Part shown: in pieces, positions 1-8,063 of the stretch
Layout of the letters: each line of letters opens with the position of its first letter
Position numbering within the stretch: the first letter of the stretch is position 1
From: Candidatus Roizmanbacteria bacterium CG_4_10_14_0_8_um_filter_39_9
GTDB taxonomy: Bacteria; Patescibacteriota; Microgenomatia; UBA1406; GWC2-37-13
DNA length: 17,691 bases
Assembly (NCBI GenBank): GCA_002784505.1
Contig: PFLF01000055.1
Coordinates: 1 to 17,691 of the forward strand
Reading direction: 5' to 3'
Notes under the pieces: model-generated
What the model was told of the DNA's origin: nothing
Seen by the model: only the letters and a program-made list of their open reading frames with translations
The model's database searches: none
Position numbers and translations under genes: made by a program

Positions 1-670
<670 letters not shown>

Positions 671-890
671 TTTTTTCTATGCCCTTAAGGATAGAAAAAG
701 TGTGGTATTTCAAAGACGGCTTTTTTGAAAGACCTTTTCGTTTAAGTAAACGGAACAACATATATCTGTCTATCTCACGACAGATGCTATCCTAGCCCGT
801 TTTCTGTACTAAAACACTAGCTGTGCTGATTTTCAATATTTTCGTTATTCAGATCTAATTAGTATATTATAGGATATAATATATTGTATT
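671..890. other. Region after 16S: hairpins, no tRNA, no 23S
   Basis: These 220 bases separate the 16S gene from the next protein gene. I see no tRNA cloverleaf and no start of a 23S gene. Short inverted repeats are visible: 672-680 with 691-699 (9 bp, perfect), 708-714 with 724-730 (7 bp), and 764-770 with 779-785 (7 bp). They may form part of the precursor processing stalk or attenuate transcription, but none is followed by a convincing T-run, so I do not call a terminator. The 3' end holds the -10 element of the next gene. Confidence 0.6.
875..880 (+). promoter_or_regulatory. -10 promoter element for the gene at 891
   Basis: A perfect TATAAT lies 10 nt before the ATG at 891. No clear -35 is seen at the expected distance. 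The predicted transcription start falls within a few bases of the ATG, so the mRNA would be leaderless or nearly so. No Shine-Dalgarno sequence is present. Confidence 0.55.
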
Positions 891-1698
891 ATGACATACA
901 TTAGGGCTGAAAGATTGCCTCAAATACATTCTCCCACTAAAGGTGATGTTTTGTCATGGGCTCATCTTCAAGAGGAAAATTTTGGCTCATTAAAGGCTTC
1001 GCTTTCTTTTAACAAACGCTTTATTGGCAACAAAGGTGAGTATTGGATGAGCGACGATCAGGGCTTCATCCAAGAAGCTCGCGCTTACTTTAGGAAGGGA
1101 CAAAATGAACCACTGAACGATTTGTCAAAACTTTCCATTTTCAGCCAAATTCATGTTCCTCAACGACGGGAACACATTGAAATTCAAGAAGACTTCCTTA
1201 GGAGACGTCGTGGGAAAAGTCAGGTTACTGCATCACTCTATTTTGATCGTCCGGTAAGTGAGGAAATTAACTTTATTTACCTTCACTTTAGAGAAAAAAT
1301 AGGTAGAGGAATTGAACAAGTTATCTCCCTTGGGTTAAATTCAGATCGTGCACTTAGTTATTTGGTTGACGAGACCAAAATATTTAAAGATAAACATTCT
1401 ATCTGTCTACATATTTTTAACACTCTTAAAGGAGAAAGATATTTTTTGGTTTCCAGACATAAAGATGCTACCGGGGGGGGTTTATGAAGTTGATCGATTC
1501 AATCTTGATAGATTGGGTCTAAATCTTCCTAAGTATGAATTCGGAAAACGCTCAGTTCAAGTCGGAGACACAAAAGACTTTATGTTAGAGATCGATCCTC
1601 CAAGTGACGTAGACTTATCCGAAGCTATAACATATAACGAGTGGTTTATCCCTGTTTCAGCTTTTTACAATAACGAAAGCCTTCTAAAAAACACCTAA
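891..1698 (+). CDS. Unknown protein, reading frame broken at a G8 tract
   Basis: I do not recognise this family. The first frame runs from ATG 891 to a TGA at 1485-1487 (198 residues). Its last residues come from a run of eight G at 1473-1480. Removing one G joins it to the downstream frame ending at TAA 1696-1698, giving one protein of about 268 residues that reads smoothly through T-G-G-V-Y-E-V-D. The downstream part has no start or ribosome binding site of its own, which supports one original gene. No signal peptide or membrane segment is visible. The composition is mixed and charged, with an arginine-rich stretch near residues 103-107, so a soluble cytoplasmic protein is likely. The start is chosen from the TATAAT ten bases upstream. 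The lesion may be phase variation, recent inactivation, or a homopolymer miscount in the assembly. Existence of the gene is likely; function is unknown. Confidence 0.7.
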
Positions 1699-1714
1699 CA
1701 CACCCGGTGTGTTA
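1696..1714. terminator. Bidirectional terminator hairpin between convergent genes
   Basis: An 8-bp perfect stem (1696-1703 with 1707-1714) with a CCG triloop starts at the stop codon of the upstream gene. On the plus strand a T6 tract follows at 1725-1730. On the minus strand the hairpin is followed by GGTGTTTTTTAG. It sits exactly between the convergent stop codons at 1698 and 1717, so it can serve both units. A second perfect inverted repeat (1717-1724 with 1729-1736, TTTT loop) directly follows and includes the stop codon of the minus-strand gene. Confidence 0.7.
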
Positions 1715-1716
1715 AG

Positions 1717-2383
1717 TTATTCAATTTTTTGAATAATACCTATAAGCCGTTCAAGACAAGATATTAAATAGTTTGGATCGGCCCTCATAAGTCTTGCGGT
1801 TGAATAATAACCGTGCATTATTGCTACAGTAATTATTCCTGCTCTTTTTCCCAGTTTAACTTCCTCGGGAGCATCGCCGATTATAAGAGCCTCAGTATGT
1901 TTCAGGTTAGATGTGCTTAGTATGGTATCAAGCTTTTGTTTCTTTGAGCTTCTCCTCATAAAGTTATCTCGTTGATCGCTGGCAATTATATTTGAAAAAT
2001 ATTTACCCAACTTAAGGTGCTGTGGAGCTGAGCCTTTATGCCAACTTCGGTGTGGTTGCTTAGAATCACAGAAGAAATGCCGTTTTTTTTAGCCATTTAA
2101 GCAGTGGCCTTGCCCCTCACCTTGTTCTCACTTTTACCCCAAGTTCTTCATAGTATTTGTAAAGGATTTCCCCGATCTTTTGTGAGTTATTAATAATGTC
2201 CTTGCGTTTACTGCCTTGGTTGATAAAGTAGTCGGTTGAGGGAATAACATTTTGTTCTCCGTAGGTTTCAATGTCGACAGGAATACCTCCGAACGCTTAA
2301 ATGACGGCATTGCCTCCTCTAAGTGCCGCCATAGTATCAGCAATAAGCACTCCATTCCAGTCAAATATTACCAGCTTGATCAT
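1717..2383 (-). pseudogene. Decayed HAD-superfamily phosphatase
   Basis: Read from ATG at 2383, this is a phosphoglycolate-phosphatase-like HAD hydrolase. Motif I is FDWNGVL (residues 7-13, nucleophile D8; the DxNG form occurs in some HAD families). Motif II is around VILSNHTE. The motif III lysine lies in KKQKL, and motif IV is IIGDAPEEVKLGKRAG near the C-terminus. The frame is broken at least four times: TAA at 2299-2297 (codon 29), TGA at 2119-2117 (codon 89), a one-base shift at the A8 run (plus 2083-2090, where nine A would keep frame), and another shift between about 2016 and 2040. The intact remainder (2010-1717) still reads well, so decay looks recent. It begins 7 nt after the galU stop and was presumably the last gene of that unit. 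Two nonsense codons make pure sequencing error unlikely. Confidence 0.8.
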
Positions 2384-2390
2384 TGAGGTT

Positions 2391-3275
2391 TCACTTCAAA
2401 TTCAAGCTCTTCAAAAACGCTTTGAATTCGCCGTTGATTTCTTTGTGATTCAACGCAAACTCGATGACTGTTTTTAAATATTCAAATTTATTTCCCGTGT
2501 CATAATATTTACCATTTTCAATGACAACGGTATAGATCGGCACTCCTTCCTTCTTAAGGAGGTTGATTGCGTCAACAAGCCAAATCTCTCCGCTCCTGCC
2601 TGGCTTAATCCTTTTTAATGCACTAAATATGTCCGGTGGCAGAATATATCCCCCGTGCGTTGCGATGTTAGACGGGGCTTCATTTAGCTCCGGCTTTTCC
2701 ACAATGCGTTTAATTTTATGAATGTTTCCCTCAACGTGCTCAAGCTCCGCAATTCCATATCTGCTCAGGTCTTCCTTCTTCTCAATCTTCACACCCGATA
2801 TAACCACTCCGCCATACTTTTCATATACCTTGATCATTTGCTTCAGACGAGGAGGGTTGGAGTAAATAAATTCATCGCCCCACAGCACTGCGAACGGCTC
2901 ATCTTCGATAATGGGTTCAACTGCAAGAATGGGGGTTCCGTTTCCATACGGACCTTTCTGCCTTACATAAATGAAGTTCGCCATATCAGCAATTTTTCGG
3001 ATTTCCTTTAAAATGTGCTCTTTATTGCCCGCCATGAGATTTTTAACCAGGTCTTCATTTGGGACATCGAAGTGATCTTCAATCGCACGCTTATTTGCCC
3101 CGGTAACAATAATGATGTTTTCAACGCCCGAATGAACGGCCTCTTCAACAACATATTGAATCACCGGCTTGTCAACAACCGGAAGCATCTCTTTAGGCAT
3201 CGCTTTTGTTTGCGGAAGAAAACGAGTCCCATACCCTGCAGCCGGAATCACAACTTTTGAAATCTTCTTTTTCAT
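2391..3275 (-). CDS. galU: UTP-glucose-1-phosphate uridylyltransferase
   Basis: The enzyme makes UDP-glucose from UTP and glucose-1-phosphate, a precursor for cell-surface glycans. The 294-residue protein has the nucleotidyltransferase signature G14-Y-G-T-R18 followed by LPQTKAMPKEMLPVVDKP, the VEEA helix, the metal-binding region AVLWGDEF, a VEKP segment, the GGYILPP block and GEIWLVDAI. The loop that usually reads KGLGHA is here KGPYGNGTP, so the substrate could be another sugar phosphate, though the overall pattern is GalU. I chose ATG 3275 rather than the in-frame ATG at 3311, because the family begins just before KVVIPAAG and a TATTAT -10 lies at 3300-3295. That would give a leader of about 10 nt. 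The gene follows the Ig-like gene by 39 nt and precedes the HAD pseudogene by 7 nt. Confidence 0.9.
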   Translation of the reverse strand: MKKKISKVVIPAAGYGTRFLPQTKAMPKEMLPVVDKPVIQYVVEEAVHSGVENIIIVTGANKRAIEDHFDVPNEDLVKNLMAGNKEHILKEIRKIADMANFIYVRQKGPYGNGTPILAVEPIIEDEPFAVLWGDEFIYSNPPRLKQMIKVYEKYGGVVISGVKIEKKEDLSRYGIAELEHVEGNIHKIKRIVEKPELNEAPSNIATHGGYILPPDIFSALKRIKPGRSGEIWLVDAINLLKKEGVPIYTVVIENGKYYDTGNKFEYLKTVIEFALNHKEINGEFKAFLKSLNLK

Positions 3276-3314
3276 ACGATAAATGCTTGAACTAATAATA
3301 TGAGAATTCAATTT

Positions 3315-3734
3315 CTATTCAAATTTAACAGAAATTTTCTGGGTAAGCGTGAGCGTTCCTCCAACCGATACCACAATATTCGCTACTCCCGGAGTGGATG
3401 AAGATATATGCATAATAGCTTTTCCCTGATCGTCAGTTGTAGCGTCAGCTTCCTTAAACGTTCCCACCTCTGCGGTTGCCGAAACTTTTTGATCTTTGAT
3501 CGGCATACCCTTGTCGCTTCTAACAAAAATGTTTACTGTGCTTACGCCCTTCCCGTCAGCCTTAACGGTAAGAGGATATGCAAAAACAAGGGAGTTGGTG
3601 GCGGAGGGAAGAAAGTCTTCCTTAGCACGGGTAAACTTGACTAGGGAGCTGTTCCCACCAAGTAAAACTACCGAAATAAAAATAACAAACGACAAGAAAA
3701 AAATAACGAGAAGCACGCCCATGGTTTTATCCAT
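3315..3734 (-). CDS. Small membrane-anchored bacterial Ig-like domain protein
   Basis: A 139-residue protein with one N-terminal hydrophobic helix (about residues 5-25, GVLLVIFFLSFVIFISVVLL), followed by a single beta-rich domain. The domain resembles bacterial Ig-like group 1 (Big_1, invasin-like): V-K-A-D-G-K-G-V-S near the start, then DQKVSATAEVGTF, then TTDDQGKA and a PGVANIVVSV strand. It is probably anchored in the cytoplasmic membrane with the Ig fold outside. ATG 3734 is chosen because the extended -10 TGGTATAAT ends 6 nt before it; the ATG at 3767 lies upstream of the expected transcript start. It is first in a minus-strand unit with galU, which suggests a cell-envelope role. A homologous fold is seen with fair confidence; the function is unknown. 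Confidence 0.75.
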   Translation of the reverse strand: MDKTMGVLLVIFFLSFVIFISVVLLGGNSSLVKFTRAKEDFLPSATNSLVFAYPLTVKADGKGVSTVNIFVRSDKGMPIKDQKVSATAEVGTFKEADATTDDQGKAIMHISSSTPGVANIVVSVGGTLTLTQKISVKFE

Positions 3735-3740
3735 GCTCCT

Positions 3741-3767
3741 ATTATACCATGTATCAGTGCCAGTCAA
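3741..3767 (-). promoter_or_regulatory. Promoter of the Ig-like/galU unit
   Basis: On the minus strand, TTGACT (3767-3762) and TATAAT (3746-3741) are spaced by 15 nt, with a TGG extension before the -10. The -10 ends 6 nt before the ATG at 3734, giving a leaderless transcript. It diverges from the promoter of the gene at 3854. Confidence 0.65.
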
Positions 3768-3809
3768 TCACCCTTGAAATACTTGCACATATTGAATTCT
3801 ATGTTGTAC

Positions 3810-3815
3810 TATAAT
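3810..3815 (+). promoter_or_regulatory. -10 element of the metal-transport unit
   Basis: A perfect TATAAT with no convincing -35 at 17 nt. The expected transcript start near 3822 lies downstream of the TTG at 3818, which supports the ATG at 3854 as the real start, leaving a leader of about 30 nt. No Shine-Dalgarno sequence is seen. Confidence 0.55.
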
Positions 3816-3853
3816 ACTTGTCAAACAGTTACTCTTACTTGTATGTAATTAAT

Positions 3854-5077
3854 ATGCTTTACTTTTCAGAAATTGAAGGGAAAAAAATCGAAACAGAAGA
3901 CAAGATTGAGATTGGATTCCTGGAAGATCTTGTATTTTTAGCTTCAGCGCAACCAAAAGTAACAAAATTGGTTATCCGTTCCCTTAATAAAGAAAAAATA
4001 ATTTTGCCTTTTCAGTATGTGGTAAAAATTAATTCTTCAATTGTCATAAAAAAGCTGTATAATATGGCTGTTTTAGTAGAGAATGAATTATTTCTTAAAA
4101 AAAATCTTCTTGATAAACAGATTATTGATATTGTTGGAAACAAAATAGTCCGTGTTAATGACGTCTCCCTTCAAGAAAAGATTTCTATAAATCACTACGA
4201 ATGGTATCTTACCGGAGTTGATGTGGGACTATTCGGCATCTTGAGGACCTTAAAGATTGAGTCTTTTTTTATCAACTGCATGCGTTTTTTTGGTATACAT
4301 ATTGCCCCCAATCTTCTTCCTTGGGGACTGATACAACCGCTTGAACTCTCCCGCGGGCATGTAAAGCTAAACAAAAAGGAGGAAAAACTTCAGAACCTTA
4401 GACCTGAGGATTTGGCTGATTATCTTGAAAAAACAAATGAAACCAATGTGAGAAAATTTCTGAAAATACTTGATAAAAACTATGCAGCCGAAGTTGTCTC
4501 AAATTTAAATATAAACTATCAAAGAAGTCTTTTTCAACACTGGGAACCTGATAAATCTGCCTCTGTTCTTGAAATGATTCATCCTGAGGAAGCGGTGGAT
4601 ATTTTATTGGCCATCTCAAAAAAAAGAAGAGAGGAAATCCTACACCTGGTGGAACAACAAACGCAAGAGGAGCTACAACTCCTTATTTCGCTTTCTCGTA
4701 CCTCTATCGGGAATAAGCTTACTACAGAGTTTTTAACCGTACCCTCCAATTTTACGGTTAATGATGTTATTTCCTCCATTAAAAAGAATACTGCCGATTT
4801 CGGTTTTTTTGCAGCAATATATGTGATAAACGAGAAAAAACAACTGATCGGCGTGTTTAACCTCCACGAACTGCTTATGCATAACCTTGACACCCCAGTC
4901 TATAAATTTATGATTCAAAACATCATTGAAATCCGCCTGACCACCCCTATTGAAATTGCTGTTCGCAAAATGTTGCACTATCGGTTACCAGCAATTCCCG
5001 TGGTCAACAATGATAAGCAGATATTGGGAATTGTAACCTTTGATCAGGTTGTTGATTATATTTCACAAAAAATGTGA
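3854..5077 (+). CDS. MgtE-type cytosolic sensor (PRC-barrel, MgtE_N, CBS pair) without channel
   Basis: A soluble 407-residue protein. The N-terminus (about 1-170) resembles two PRC-barrel units: LYFSEIEGKKI...GFLEDL, and LLDKQIIDIVGNKIVRVNDVSL...VDVGLFGILR, ending in the LPWGLIQPLE segment. A MgtE_N superhelical domain follows (about 180-290: LRPEDLADYLEK, HPEEAVDILLAI), then two CBS repeats (about 295-407). In MgtE channels these last parts sense Mg2+ and gate the pore. Here the protein ends right after CBS2, with no transmembrane segments. The next gene, a NRAMP transporter, starts at a GTG overlapping this stop by 4 nt, so translation is coupled and the two products probably work together. 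I infer that this is the Mg2+-sensing regulatory subunit of the transporter. ATG 3854 is preferred over TTG 3818 because of domain alignment and the promoter position. Confidence 0.85.
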   Translation: MLYFSEIEGKKIETEDKIEIGFLEDLVFLASAQPKVTKLVIRSLNKEKIILPFQYVVKINSSIVIKKLYNMAVLVENELFLKKNLLDKQIIDIVGNKIVRVNDVSLQEKISINHYEWYLTGVDVGLFGILRTLKIESFFINCMRFFGIHIAPNLLPWGLIQPLELSRGHVKLNKKEEKLQNLRPEDLADYLEKTNETNVRKFLKILDKNYAAEVVSNLNINYQRSLFQHWEPDKSASVLEMIHPEEAVDILLAISKKRREEILHLVEQQTQEELQLLISLSRTSIGNKLTTEFLTVPSNFTVNDVISSIKKNTADFGFFAAIYVINEKKQLIGVFNLHELLMHNLDTPVYKFMIQNIIEIRLTTPIEIAVRKMLHYRLPAIPVVNNDKQILGIVTFDQVVDYISQKM

Positions 5078-6360
5078 GTACCCAAGAGCATTCATCCACT
5101 CAATCAGTTTTATTTTCATTTAAAACACGGCTATTAATTTTTTTTAGTATTTTTGGGCCGGCGACCATAACCGCAATGGCTGATAATGATGCTGCCGGCG
5201 TTGCTACTTACTCACTTGTGGGTGCTAAATTTGGGTATTCCATGTTGTTTATTCTCTTAATCATAACCTTTCTACTTGCAATCACACAAGAAATGGGAGT
5301 TCGTATCGCAATCGTAACGGGTAAAGGATTGGGGGATATTATACGAGAAAGATATGGAGTTACGATGTCTGTTTTTGTTTTTGTCGGTTTATTTATAGCA
5401 AACACAGGAACTGTCATTGCTAATTTATCTGCAATAAAAATTACTGCTGGAATGTTTAATATTAATTCAACATTTTTTTTGATCTGTATAATAACAATCG
5501 CAACAATATTTATCATTAAAGGAAATTATAAAACCAACCAAAATATTTTTTTACTATCTGGTTTCTTTTATTTAACGTACATTGTTTCTGCATTTAAGGC
5601 AAGGCCTGATTGGAATCTTGCCATTTCAAGTGTCTTTATTCCACAGAATATGCATTTTTCCAAGGAATTTATATTTGCAGCAATCGCAGTGTTAGGAACC
5701 ACGATAACCCCTTGGGGACAATTCTTTGTGCATAGTTACGTTTTAGATAAAAAAATTAAGATTGATGACCTTAAATATACTCAGATTGAAACTTATTTTG
5801 GTGCTTTCTTAACTGATTTTTTCTCCTTTTTTATGATCGTTGCGACAGCATCAACCTTGTATGCTCATAAAATAAGCCTTGTTTCAGGCGAACAAGCAGC
5901 TCTCGCCATTAAACCATTCGCCGGTGAACTAGCGTCTGTGCTTTTTGGTTTTGGAATATTAAATGCTGGATTCATGGGTCTAGTCGTCGTTTCTTTAACA
6001 ACCGCATATGCATTTTCTGAGTTTTTTGGTGTTGAAGGGAGTTTAGATAAATCGTTTGGTAAAAGTAAGACTTTCTATATTATTTTTATAATGCAACTTC
6101 TTATTGCTGCGTTAATAGTAAATATCCCATCAGTTTCTCTTTTTCGTATTGTTTTTTTCACTCAATCTCTAAATGGGATACTTCTTCCTGCCATGTTCTT
6201 CTTTCTTTTAACAGCGTCAAATAATAAAGACATGATGGGAAAATATATTAACAGCAAATGGTACAATTATATTGCTATCATTTCATCAATTGTGATAATT
6301 ATTGCAGCTATGTTCACTGTTATAAGCAATGTACTTGGTTTGTCCAATATAGGAGGTTAA
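5074..6360 (+). CDS. NRAMP-family divalent cation transporter (possible Mg2+ type)
   Basis: An integral membrane protein of 428 residues with about eleven hydrophobic segments, in the SLC11/NRAMP fold. TM1 carries GPATITAMADNDAAGVATY. The usual DPGN metal motif reads D39-A-A-G42, keeping only the aspartate. TM6 has TTITPWGQFFVHS, where the usual MPH is TPW, so the methionine ligand that favours Mn2+/Fe2+ is missing. Loss of that methionine is known for the Mg2+-transporting NRMT branch, which fits the MgtE-like sensor encoded just upstream. The substrate assignment is therefore inference. The start is a GTG overlapping the previous stop codon (GTGA). The DUF62-like gene follows after 2 nt, with its SD inside the last codons of this gene. 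Confidence 0.88.
   Translation: MSTQEHSSTQSVLFSFKTRLLIFFSIFGPATITAMADNDAAGVATYSLVGAKFGYSMLFILLIITFLLAITQEMGVRIAIVTGKGLGDIIRERYGVTMSVFVFVGLFIANTGTVIANLSAIKITAGMFNINSTFFLICIITIATIFIIKGNYKTNQNIFLLSGFFYLTYIVSAFKARPDWNLAISSVFIPQNMHFSKEFIFAAIAVLGTTITPWGQFFVHSYVLDKKIKIDDLKYTQIETYFGAFLTDFFSFFMIVATASTLYAHKISLVSGEQAALAIKPFAGELASVLFGFGILNAGFMGLVVVSLTTAYAFSEFFGVEGSLDKSFGKSKTFYIIFIMQLLIAALIVNIPSVSLFRIVFFTQSLNGILLPAMFFFLLTASNNKDMMGKYINSKWYNYIAIISSIVIIIAAMFTVISNVLGLSNIGG
6351..6356 (+). promoter_or_regulatory. Strong Shine-Dalgarno site
   Basis: AGGAGG lies 6 nt before the ATG at 6363 and is complementary to the CCTCC at the 16S tail in this window. It fixes the start of the downstream gene. It is the clearest SD here and serves an internal operon gene. 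Confidence 0.85.
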
Positions 6361-6362
6361 TT

Positions 6363-7184
6363 ATGAAAAAACTTATTGTCGTTGCGGACTGGGCGCATGA
6401 TTCGTTAAATTGTCAAGAAGTACGAACGGCAGTTGAGGGTTATTTAAAAGATGATGGAGGAGCTAAAATCTCCTTTGTTGCGTCGACTCCTTCCACCATT
6501 CACACCGGCTTCCTTTTGAAACAATTAACCTTAATTGAAGAGAGGTATGGCGATCCCAATCGAACAGTCATTTTCCAAAATACTGATCCTCGTGTACAAA
6601 CCCAAGAGGGAGTTGAGGCGGCAAAAGGAGCAGAATTCATATTACTTCGGCTTTACTCGGGAATTTGGATTTGCGGACCCAATGCAGGATATGATTTTTC
6701 ATTTTTGAGAAACCAGATTGAACGTATCTATCATTACCCGGGGCTTGACAAGGGGAGTCAGTTTAGGTCAAGGGATTTATATTCCCGCGTCTCGGCCCAT
6801 CTTATGGATGAGATGGAAGATGAACTTGAACTTGTAGAGTCTTCAACTAATATCATTCCGGGAATTCAAGATTACTATGTGGGACACATTGATAACCATG
6901 GAAATATTAAAACAACCATTACCCGCGAGAATTTAAAAGGAAAATTTGAACTCGGAGAAATGGTCCTCATAACCTTAAATGAAGTATCGAAAAAGGCAAA
7001 GTACGTGAGTAATCTATTCGGCGCAACACCGGGAGAACTCGTGATCTATCCCGGATCATCAGGCGCAAAAGACAATGCTTATATGGAGATTTCAGTATGG
7101 CGCCACTTTACCGAAAAAGATCCGACCACAGGTGTTCATGCATTCAATCATCCACGCCCAGGACAAAAGATTGAGATTAAATAA
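6363..7184 (+). CDS. DUF62-like SAM hydrolase / adenosyltransferase relative, divergent active site
   Basis: The 273-residue protein aligns by eye with the DUF62 family (SAM hydroxide adenosyltransferases, fluorinase/chlorinase relatives). Landmarks in order: a beta strand LIVVADWAHD (D9), TVIFQNTDPRV (family VVDPGVG, D75), GIWICGPNAG (family aPDNG), SQFRSRDLYS (family TFHGRD), YVGHIDNHGNIKTTI (family iDrFGNl.TNI) and a C-terminal barrel ending in an ISV strand. Normal members split S-adenosylmethionine into adenosine and methionine using an Asp-Arg-His triad. Here the Asp is kept (D75), but the Arg position reads E82 and the His position reads R135, so ordinary hydrolysis is doubtful. It is last in the unit with the sensor and NRAMP genes, and its end overlaps the convergent nadE by 8 nt. 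The start is set by AGGAGG at 6351. Family is likely; activity is unknown. Confidence 0.7.
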   Translation: MKKLIVVADWAHDSLNCQEVRTAVEGYLKDDGGAKISFVASTPSTIHTGFLLKQLTLIEERYGDPNRTVIFQNTDPRVQTQEGVEAAKGAEFILLRLYSGIWICGPNAGYDFSFLRNQIERIYHYPGLDKGSQFRSRDLYSRVSAHLMDEMEDELELVESSTNIIPGIQDYYVGHIDNHGNIKTTITRENLKGKFELGEMVLITLNEVSKKAKYVSNLFGATPGELVIYPGSSGAKDNAYMEISVWRHFTEKDPTTGVHAFNHPRPGQKIEIK

Positions 7185-7935
7185 GGTAGGGAACAAGGTG
7201 TTTAAACTTGTTTTGTTCGACTCTTTTGATGATTGCTTGTATTGTCTTGACATGTATGTTTTTAATTTCCTCCGGTTTTTGTTTTAAATCAAATATGCGA
7301 TGCAGAACTTCATCGGCTTGAGCATAACTAAACCCAAACTCACCCTCATCAGTTTGCCCATCCCATAAATTTGCAGAAGGTGATTTGTTAATGATGGAGA
7401 AGGGAACTCCCAACTGTTTTGCGAGTTTAAATACTTCAGTTTTATACAGATGTTGTATTGGCTCAATGTCTGAGGCACCATCTCCATATCGTGTGAAATA
7501 ACCGAGTAAGTGCTCCGTTCTATTTTCTGTTCCACAAACCAGTCCCCCGATCTTTTTTGAAAAATCAAAAAGGATAATCATTCTGACCCGCGCCATAATA
7601 TTTCCCATTCTTACTTTATCGTTGACTGCGCCTGTGGCTTTTCCTATTTCATCGACCATTTTCCTTATCGGTATTTCATGAACATTTTCCTTAAGTATTC
7701 GTAACCCGTTAACCCGCAAATCCGTTAACTCGTTAATTATTGAGTTGTTGTACGGTAAATGTAGTACATGAATATTTTCAACTGGGATAGCGTGTGCCAG
7801 AAGATATAAACATACGGTTGAGTCAACCCCCCCGGACCACCCGACAACAATGTCTTTTAGGCTTGTTTTAACCAAGGCACTTTTGATAAATTCCTGTATC
7901 TGTTGTGATTCCCTCCCCCGATTTAATGTTTGCAT
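7177..7935 (-). CDS. nadE: NAD+ synthase, ammonia-dependent type
   Basis: Converts nicotinate adenine dinucleotide to NAD+ with ATP and ammonia, the last step of NAD synthesis. The 252-residue length fits the short form without a glutaminase domain. The PP-loop SGGVDST is at residues 34-40. Further family blocks are KVRMGNIMARVRM, GTENRTEHLLGYFTRYGDG, and KSPSANLWDGQTDEGEFGFSY. The start ATG at 7935 lies about 36 nt below a TATAAT (7977-7972). The 3' end overlaps the convergent DUF62-like gene by 8 nt, with no terminator between them. Near residues 67-79 the DNA contains four close copies of a CGTTAAC-like heptamer (plus 7700-7737), without an obvious length change against the family. nadD lies 1.9 kb away on the same strand but in a separate unit. 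Confidence 0.92.
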   Translation of the reverse strand: MQTLNRGRESQQIQEFIKSALVKTSLKDIVVGWSGGVDSTVCLYLLAHAIPVENIHVLHLPYNNSIINELTDLRVNGLRILKENVHEIPIRKMVDEIGKATGAVNDKVRMGNIMARVRMIILFDFSKKIGGLVCGTENRTEHLLGYFTRYGDGASDIEPIQHLYKTEVFKLAKQLGVPFSIINKSPSANLWDGQTDEGEFGFSYAQADEVLHRIFDLKQKPEEIKNIHVKTIQAIIKRVEQNKFKHLVPYLI

Positions 7936-7971
7936 ATCAATTTACATTGAGTAAATATTCTTTACAATAGG

Positions 7972-7977
7972 ATTATA
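7972..7977 (-). promoter_or_regulatory. -10 element upstream of nadE
   Basis: TATAAT on the minus strand (7977-7972), 36 nt before the nadE ATG. No good -35 is seen. With a leader of about 30 nt, this gene is not leaderless. Confidence 0.4.
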
Positions 7978-8050
7978 CGACAGAAATTAAAGCTCTACAT
8001 ACTGAGTTGAAATTATACGTTCGGTTGAAATGAAATTATATTTGGTTTAC

Positions 8051-8056
8051 TATTAT
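8051..8056 (+). promoter_or_regulatory. -10 element of the surface protein gene
   Basis: TATTAT ends 7 nt before the ATG at 8064, so the predicted transcript begins at or next to the start codon. No SD sequence is present. Confidence 0.45.
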
Positions 8057-8063
8057 TCCTATA

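Noticed and set aside
671..890. tRNA-Ile or tRNA-Ala in a 16S-23S spacer
   Set aside because: No cloverleaf, no TTC arm sequence and no CCA end could be found.
3276..3311. Upstream in-frame ATG of galU
   Set aside because: The added residues do not resemble a GalU N-terminus, and a -10 element lies between the two ATGs.
3818..3853. TTG start giving a 12-residue extension of the MgtE-like sensor
   Set aside because: The TTG lies at or before the expected transcript start from TATAAT 3810-3815, and the PRC-barrel begins at the ATG at 3854.
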